DNA of 28,099 bases from Bacteroidia bacterium (lineage in GTDB: Bacteria; Bacteroidota; Bacteroidia; JAESSM01; NORP286). Below the pieces are notes generated by a model. The model did no database searches. It was not told the DNA's origin and was given only the letters and a program-made list of their open reading frames with translations. The stretch lies in assembly GCA_016764115.1 (NCBI GenBank), contig JAESSM010000039.1:1-28099 (forward strand). The letters run 5' to 3'. Below, in pieces: positions 23,041-28,099 of the stretch. A program made the position numbers and the translations under genes. Within the stretch, counting starts at the first letter, position 1. Every line of letters begins with the position of its first letter.

Positions 23041-26000
23041 TTAAAATTTAATACCGATAACTAAAACATCATCAAGTTGTTCAATTTCACCCTTCCACTC
23101 TGAGAAACTTTGATCGAACATGGAGAATTGATCTTCTATTGGCATTTCACGATTTTCGAATAAAAAATCTTTAAATCGTCTTGTCATAAACTTCTTGCCA
23201 TAGGGCCCGCCAAATTGATCTATATAACCATCCGAGGTTAAATAAATTGAATCTCCGGGTTTTACAGGAACATCATTATTCGAATAAATATGTTTTTCAT
23301 CCATTTGTAAACCACCTATAGCAAATTTAGTTCCTTTGATTGTGTTCAACTCATTACCTGAAACATGAAATAGAGGCCTGTTTGCCCCTGCATATTGAAG
23401 GGATTTTACTTGATTAGTTTCATCATCTAGATTTTTTTCAAAGGAAATGGTACATAGGGCTATGTCCATACCGTCACGGGAGCCTGAACCTTTTTCGTCT
23501 TGTCGCAATGCGGTTCTCACACCAATATGAAGATTGTCTAAAATTTCTGATGGTTTAGTAATGTTATTTTCATTAACTATCTGATTCAACAATGTATTTC
23601 CAACAACTGACATGAATGCGCCAGGCACTCCATGACCGGTACAATCAACTGCAGCAATAACTATCTTGTTTTCTTTTTGACTGAACCAATAAAAATCACC
23701 ACTAACAATGTCTTTTGGTTGGTAATAAATAAATGATGAAAGAGAAGGGTTTTGTATCAAGGCCCTATTCGGTAAAATTGCTTCTTGTATTTGCTTTGCA
23801 TATGTGATACTATCTGTTATGTCTTTGTTCTTAAGGTCTACGATGTCCTTTTGCTTTGCAATTTCTTCGTTTGCATCTTCTAGTCTCAAATTCTTTTTCT
23901 CGATTTCTTCTTTTTGCGCAACTACTTCCTTAGTACGTTCTGCAACTTTCTCTTCAAGGATCTTTTTGGTTTCTTCTAATTTCTTGATCCTGATTTTAAT
24001 AAAAGCTGAAATGCTAATAACAAGTGTTGCTAAACACAGTGTATAAAACCACCAGGTTTGCCAAAATGGTGGAGTAATGGAAAAACTATATTGCGTTGGG
24101 TTTGTATTCCAAACTCCATCATTGTTACAGGCTTTAACGCTGAAAGTATATTCACCCTGGGATAGGTTGGTGTAGGTTACATAATTTTCCTTCGTAAAGG
24201 GCATCCATTCTTTATCGAAACCGTCCATTTTATACTGGTATAGTACATTTTCAGGGGCGGTTAGGCACAAGCCTATGTAATCAAAAGTTAAATGGTTTTG
24301 ATCATAAGGCAATACAAGGTCACTCGGCATCTTAGCATCTTTTAAAAAGATCCTTAAATTAGTAATCCTGGTAATTGGCTCATTAATATTTGGTTTATCT
24401 TCATCAGGATTATATTTGACTAAACCATCTACAGTTCCAAACCAGAGGTTGTTCTCCGAATCCATAAATCCGGCATTCTGATTTGTTTCTATTCCTAAAA
24501 ACCCTTCGGATTTACCGTAATGTTTTACAGATCTTAGTTCTGTTCCATTAAATGATAATCGCTCTATGCCTTGATTTGTTCCTATCCAAAGATTTTTGAG
24601 TTCATCAAACACCATTAAAATGATGTTGTCTGAGCTTAATCCATCTTTATGTGAATAAATTGTCCATTGTAATTGACCACTTTCTATTGATTCTGCATTA
24701 AGTTTGCATATTCCTCCTCCATATGTCCCAAACCATAGATTTTCATTTGAATCTTCAATAATTGAAATAATAGTATTATGTGATAATCCATCATCCGTAG
24801 TATAGTTGATAAATTTATCTTCTGAAGGAATATATTTAGAGATTCCGGAATACGTTCCAATCCAAACATTTCCTTTCCTATCTTCATGTATAGAGATCAC
24901 AATGTTGCTTTTCAACCCATTCTCTGTTGTGTAAAATGAAAAAGCTTCTTCTTGTGGTTTGCTAAGGTTATACTTTACAATGCCTCCATTGTTAGTACCA
25001 TACCATAAGTTTCCCTTGCTATCTTCATTCATACACAAAACAAAGCTGTGATTCTGTGCTTTTGATTCTTCTGGTATTAGGAGTGGATTGAAACTAATTT
25101 CATCTTTATTACTGAAAGAGCATACTCCGCCGCCAAAACTTCCAACCCACATGTTGTTATTTTTATCTTTTAGAATTGAATATACCATGTCATGACAAAG
25201 TCCATTTTTAGAAGTATACGTGATGAATTGGGTACCATCAAAAATACTTATGCCACCTCCTTTAGTTCCAACCCAAATGTTTTTATTCTCATCTTCAGTT
25301 ATTGAAAAAATATTATTACTGGCAAGGTTATCGTTGGAGGAATAAGTTAGAAATCGGTTTCCTGAAAACTTACTAACTCCGTTATTCGTGCCAATCCATA
25401 TGTTTCCTTCGCGGTCTTGAATAATACTGTTTACAAAATCGTTGCACAAACCATTCTTTGTAGTAATATTTGTAATCTTGCCATCATCCAGAATGGAAAT
25501 GCCTCCTCCATAAGTGCCAAACCAAAATCTATCTCGCCTATCTTTTAGAATAGAAAATATGAAATTACTTGAAATTCCGTCTTCCTCTGTTATTGCTGTA
25601 AATTTCCCATCTTTGAATATATTCACACCTCCGCCTGAAGTACCCAAATAAATTGAACCATCATCTTCTTCATGAATAAATAAAATTGAATTGAAAGTAA
25701 GGCCGTCCTCTCGGGTATAAGATTCAAAAGCGTTTCCACCTGCCCGTTCGTCTGACGGGTTATATATGTTTAGACCCCTTCTTGTACCGATCAATATTTT
25801 TCCGTCTTTTGCTTGATGGACTATGTTTACTCGGTTATCTAGTAAGCCATCTTCTTCTTTGAAATAGCTAAAGGTTGGCTGAGATATTCCATTTTCAAAT
25901 TGAATCCTTGTAATACCACCACCATAAGTTGTAACCCATATTGCACCATTGTTATCTTCAGTGATTGAAAAAATGGTATTATGGCTCAGGCCATTTTCTG

Positions 26001-26361
26001 TAGTATAAGTAATAATGGAATCATCAGAAAACATACTGAGGCCCCCTCCTTCAGTTCCAATCCACATATTTCCTGCTTTATCTTCAAAAATATCTCTGAT
26101 CGAATTACTCTTCAACCCATTTTTTGTTGAGAAAACTTTAAAATTCTTCCCGTTAAACTTGCAAACGCCACCGCCTAATGTTCCCATCCATAAATAACCA
26201 TATTGGTCTTGACATAAACTTGTAACTTGTGATTGGGGGAGACCCGCATCAATACTATAGGAGGTAAAATTATAAGTTTGGCAAAATCCGGTTGTAGCAA
26301 TGAGTAACCAGGATAAGAGAAATACAATAAAAGTTGATAGAAATCGGGTTGTATTTTTCAC
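23041..26361 (-). CDS. Membrane PP2C/SpoIIE phosphatase with double beta-propeller (Reg_prop) and Y_Y_Y sensor, SiaA-like role
   Basis: The frame is open from 26520, but a GTG at 26361, 16 bases after the hydrolase stop, gives a proper signal sequence (KNTTRFLSTFIVFLLSWLLI ... GFCQ) and 1106 residues. Fourteen propeller repeats with the pattern GxxWxGTxGGG cover about 30-680, enough for two seven-bladed propellers. A Y_Y_Y domain follows (about 690-765, LYQYKMDGFDKEW). Then come a membrane helix (about 766-787), a coiled coil (about 790-850) and a SpoIIE/PP2C phosphatase domain (about 875-1106). Its metal-binding aspartates appear intact: SGDFYW (Asp889), DCTGHG (Asp906), SDGYIDQ (Asp1044) and QLDDVLVIG (Asp1097). 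The input half is that of hybrid two-component glycan sensors, but the output is a Ser/Thr phosphatase. With siaB and siaC downstream it probably dephosphorylates SiaC in response to a periplasmic signal. Confidence 0.92.
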   Translation of the reverse strand: MKNTTRFLSTFIVFLLSWLLIATTGFCQTYNFTSYSIDAGLPQSQVTSLCQDQYGYLWMGTLGGGVCKFNGKNFKVFSTKNGLKSNSIRDIFEDKAGNMWIGTEGGGLSMFSDDSIITYTTENGLSHNTIFSITEDNNGAIWVTTYGGGITRIQFENGISQPTFSYFKEEDGLLDNRVNIVHQAKDGKILIGTRRGLNIYNPSDERAGGNAFESYTREDGLTFNSILFIHEEDDGSIYLGTSGGGVNIFKDGKFTAITEEDGISSNFIFSILKDRRDRFWFGTYGGGISILDDGKITNITTKNGLCNDFVNSIIQDREGNIWIGTNNGVSKFSGNRFLTYSSNDNLASNNIFSITEDENKNIWVGTKGGGISIFDGTQFITYTSKNGLCHDMVYSILKDKNNNMWVGSFGGGVCSFSNKDEISFNPLLIPEESKAQNHSFVLCMNEDSKGNLWYGTNNGGIVKYNLSKPQEEAFSFYTTENGLKSNIVISIHEDRKGNVWIGTYSGISKYIPSEDKFINYTTDDGLSHNTIISIIEDSNENLWFGTYGGGICKLNAESIESGQLQWTIYSHKDGLSSDNIILMVFDELKNLWIGTNQGIERLSFNGTELRSVKHYGKSEGFLGIETNQNAGFMDSENNLWFGTVDGLVKYNPDEDKPNINEPITRITNLRIFLKDAKMPSDLVLPYDQNHLTFDYIGLCLTAPENVLYQYKMDGFDKEWMPFTKENYVTYTNLSQGEYTFSVKACNNDGVWNTNPTQYSFSITPPFWQTWWFYTLCLATLVISISAFIKIRIKKLEETKKILEEKVAERTKEVVAQKEEIEKKNLRLEDANEEIAKQKDIVDLKNKDITDSITYAKQIQEAILPNRALIQNPSLSSFIYYQPKDIVSGDFYWFSQKENKIVIAAVDCTGHGVPGAFMSVVGNTLLNQIVNENNITKPSEILDNLHIGVRTALRQDEKGSGSRDGMDIALCTISFEKNLDDETNQVKSLQYAGANRPLFHVSGNELNTIKGTKFAIGGLQMDEKHIYSNNDVPVKPGDSIYLTSDGYIDQFGGPYGKKFMTRRFKDFLFENREMPIEDQFSMFDQSFSEWKGEIEQLDDVLVIGIKF

Positions 26362-26377
26362 GCTGTATTGGCAGGGG

Positions 26378-27271
26378 TCAATAATTTGTAAGGAAATCCA
26401 ATATTGCTGCATTGTATTCATCAAAACCCATAACTGATGGCAGGTCTGTATGGTTTGCATTCTCAACTCTGTAAGCAACACTATCTGGGGCGAGGTAGTT
26501 CTTGTATACAATTTCACCATGAGTTTCTATGTAAAGAAAATCATCTGCTTTACCGTGAAACCATAAGAATGGCCCTCTTACCTTTTTTATCTCTTCTGCA
26601 TTATCAATTTCTAAGTTAGTTACAAATGAAGCTGGAACCGATAATTCTGCTGCATCCTGAACCATTACTTCTGCAGATGCAAAAGGGGCTTCCAATATCA
26701 GCTTAGAAGGTTTCATACTTCTTGCATTTGCGGTAAGTTCGGTAGCAGGGGCAGATCCCATACTGTATCCATAGATCACTAATCGATTATCAGTTAGGCC
26801 ATTATCTTCTAACCATTGGAGAGCAGCGTCTACATCTGCATATAAACCAATTTCGCTTGGTTTTCCTTCAGATAACCCATACCCTCTATAATCAATCATT
26901 AGTACGCCAAATCTGTTTTTACTACCTGTGTGGGCCAATAACTTAGCTCGAGGCCAGTATTTGTCCATGTGGTCAGAATTGCCGTGGCAATACATAATCA
27001 CTGTATCTCTATCAATTCTCGATAGACTTCCAATATAAGTAGCAAAGATTTTGGTAGATGAACTTTCGGTTGAGTCCTTGGAATTCAACGTAAATTCATA
27101 AATCAAGCTATCCGGTATGATATAGGTATCATCTAGTACAATTTCTGTTTCACCATCATAGTTGTCTCTTTCATAAGAAGTGAGTTTAGTAGGACTGTAA
27201 AGGTTGTCGTCAAGATCGAGGCAGGATGAGAAGAATACGGACAACAATAAGACAATTAATAAATGTTTCAT
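26378..27271 (-). CDS. Alpha/beta-hydrolase lipoprotein
   Basis: The protein has 297 residues. The lipobox FSSC (Cys17) places it at the cell envelope. The alpha/beta-hydrolase fold is clear: oxyanion-loop motif YCHGNSDHMDKYW (94-106), MIDYRGYGLSEG (125-136), nucleophile elbow GYSMGS with Ser170, an acid in GKADDF (Asp243 or Asp244) and His274 in NANHTDLP. It resembles the BEM46/serine aminopeptidase-like S33 group, whose members are esterases or peptidases of varied substrate. The substrate cannot be read. It precedes the sensor phosphatase by 16 bases and lies 29 bases after a lipoprotein gene, so it is likely in the same transcript as the signalling cluster. Confidence 0.9.
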   Translation of the reverse strand: MKHLLIVLLLSVFFSSCLDLDDNLYSPTKLTSYERDNYDGETEIVLDDTYIIPDSLIYEFTLNSKDSTESSSTKIFATYIGSLSRIDRDTVIMYCHGNSDHMDKYWPRAKLLAHTGSKNRFGVLMIDYRGYGLSEGKPSEIGLYADVDAALQWLEDNGLTDNRLVIYGYSMGSAPATELTANARSMKPSKLILEAPFASAEVMVQDAAELSVPASFVTNLEIDNAEEIKKVRGPFLWFHGKADDFLYIETHGEIVYKNYLAPDSVAYRVENANHTDLPSVMGFDEYNAAILDFLTNY

Positions 27272-27300
27272 GTTTTAGAATATTTTAGTTTATTTTTTAG

Positions 27301-27972
27301 CTAAAACTTTCTTGTGATATTTATGTAAATTCCGTTAACACCTTTTTTTCCAAAGGAATTTTTTTCTACTACTGATAATTGATTAGAAATATAAGGTGTC
27401 AGATATTTAAACTCTAAAGTATATTCCATTTTTTTTCCAGAGAATGTGTGCCCTGCATAAGGACTTAAGAAATAATGATCTGTTTGCCTTTCTTCATGCG
27501 CCTTGTGTGAAGCAAATTCAAACCAATTGGATAATCCCAGGTAAAAATAATTGTCTTTCTGCTTATAGTGCCAATAAGCATTGATGTCTAATTGTGGCCA
27601 GTACTTTACATTGTATTTTCTTGTATCGAACAAAATGTTAGCAACATGAGAAATGGTTATCCAGGGCCTATAGCCGTAACATTTCGGATCATAAATATTG
27701 ATCAGTGTTCCAAACTCAGTATGTACAGTCTTATAAAGTAATGTGGTTGTATGAAGGCTGTTAAACAATGTCAGTTCATTTGTAAAACCATAAGCATAAG
27801 TAAGTGATGTAAATGGTACAGGTATATTAAAATTACTATATCTAATTATGGGGCCACCAAAGTGAAAGCTTGCTGTTTTTTCACCTTTTTTCAACGGTTT
27901 AACAATTCTTGTAGGTGCACAAGAGGAGAGAGTAACAATTATTACCGTTAGTAACAAATAGAAAATTTTCAT
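27301..27972 (-). CDS. Lipoprotein with predicted beta-rich, barrel-like fold
   Basis: The protein has 223 residues from ATG 27972, which gives a clean lipoprotein signal MKIFYLLLTVIIVTLSSC with Cys18. An in-frame ATG at 28032 lies inside the upstream gene and is unlikely. The mature part alternates aromatic beta-strands (SLTYAYGFTNELTLFNSLH, then DNYFYLGLSNWFEFASH and YFLSPYAGHTFSG) and ends with a strand closing in Phe (YINITRKF), as in outer-membrane beta-barrels. No family is recognised. It starts 1 base after the stop of the TPR gene, so it is co-transcribed with it. Confidence 0.78.
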   Translation of the reverse strand: MKIFYLLLTVIIVTLSSCAPTRIVKPLKKGEKTASFHFGGPIIRYSNFNIPVPFTSLTYAYGFTNELTLFNSLHTTTLLYKTVHTEFGTLINIYDPKCYGYRPWITISHVANILFDTRKYNVKYWPQLDINAYWHYKQKDNYFYLGLSNWFEFASHKAHEERQTDHYFLSPYAGHTFSGKKMEYTLEFKYLTPYISNQLSVVEKNSFGKKGVNGIYINITRKF

Positions 27973-27973
27973 A

Positions 27974-28099
27974 TTATTCAAGATCTTCAAGGAGTTCTTT
28001 ACATTGTTGAAGATACATTGGATCATCAACAACTCTGGGGTTTAATTTAAGTCCTTTTTTTAATATTTCTATTGCTTCTTCTTCTTTATCAATTTCTTC
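27974..28099 (-). CDS. C-terminal end of a TPR-like protein, partial
   Basis: An open frame enters from the right edge and ends with TAA at 27974-27976, giving 41 residues. They contain EEAIEILKKGLKLNP, the second helix and turn of a tetratricopeptide repeat, and end KELLEDLE. The rest is outside the window. The stop is 1 base from the next ATG, marking it as part of the same operon. Confidence 0.75.
   Translation of the reverse strand, partial: EEIDKEEEAIEILKKGLKLNPRVVDDPMYLQQCKELLEDLE

Noticed and set aside
23400..26300. Regular repeats that could suggest a repeat array or CRISPR
   Set aside because: The periodicity is that of propeller-blade codons in one open frame; repeats are degenerate at DNA level, with no identical units or spacers.
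26362..26520. N-terminal extension of the sensor phosphatase to ATG 26520
   Set aside because: It overlaps the hydrolase coding end by 143 bases and would bury the signal sequence; GTG 26361 gives a normal signal peptide and spacing.

Overview
The window reads as a chromosomal segment of a low-GC, gliding-type Bacteroidota (Flavobacteriales/Cytophagales-like). Signs of this are a type IX secretion (T9SS) C-terminal sorting domain on a subtilisin-like protease, many lipoproteins with Bacteroidota-style lipoboxes, DUF3822 next to rsmD, an M43 protease with GEVED and FN3 modules, Reg_prop/Y_Y_Y propeller signalling, A-rich ribosome-binding regions and several -7 boxes matching TAnnTTTG. I see no tRNA, rRNA, CRISPR array or intact insertion sequence.

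Layout. 1-2177 (-): 5' part of a large secreted M43 metalloprotease, cut by the left edge. 2594-3420 (+): an unrecognised secreted protein whose signal peptide seems split by a one-base frameshift. 3424-4293 (-): MORN-repeat protein, with a REP/REPIN-like palindrome in its probable leader. 4504-6936 (-): lipoprotein plus T9SS-exported S8 protease. 7033-8671 (-): mnmA and a lipoprotein overlapping its 3' end. 8747-10004 (-): crcB, a DUF2231 membrane protein and a stand-alone GroES-like protein, behind a good promoter. 10068-12008 (-): a pseudopilin-like protein, DUF3822 and rsmD, overlapping one another. 12091-13230 (+): trmH and a Nudix hydrolase. 13233-14744 (-): GT-C type membrane glycosyltransferase. 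14782-16239 (+): an RsmI-like and a class I methyltransferase. 16450-21048 (+): lipoprotein, small secreted protein, terminator, and a 1033-residue TerB-ABCG transporter fusion. 21063-21226 (-): a decayed T9SS sorting-domain relic. 21295-28099 (-): a signalling cluster.

The most interesting part is the cluster at 21295-28099. It encodes a membrane PP2C/SpoIIE phosphatase whose N-terminal part is a 14-repeat (probably two seven-bladed) beta-propeller sensor plus Y_Y_Y domain, a SiaB-family kinase, a SiaC (DUF1987) phosphoprotein that keeps the Thr68 phospho-site, and a small coiled-coil membrane protein in the place where Pseudomonas has the diguanylate cyclase SiaD. Upstream in the same direction are an alpha/beta-hydrolase lipoprotein, a second lipoprotein and the end of a TPR protein. 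It looks like a Bacteroidota SiaABC partner-switching pathway with a polysaccharide-sensor-type input and an unknown, non-GGDEF output. The TerB-ABCG transporter converges on it from the other side and is a candidate partner, but only by position.
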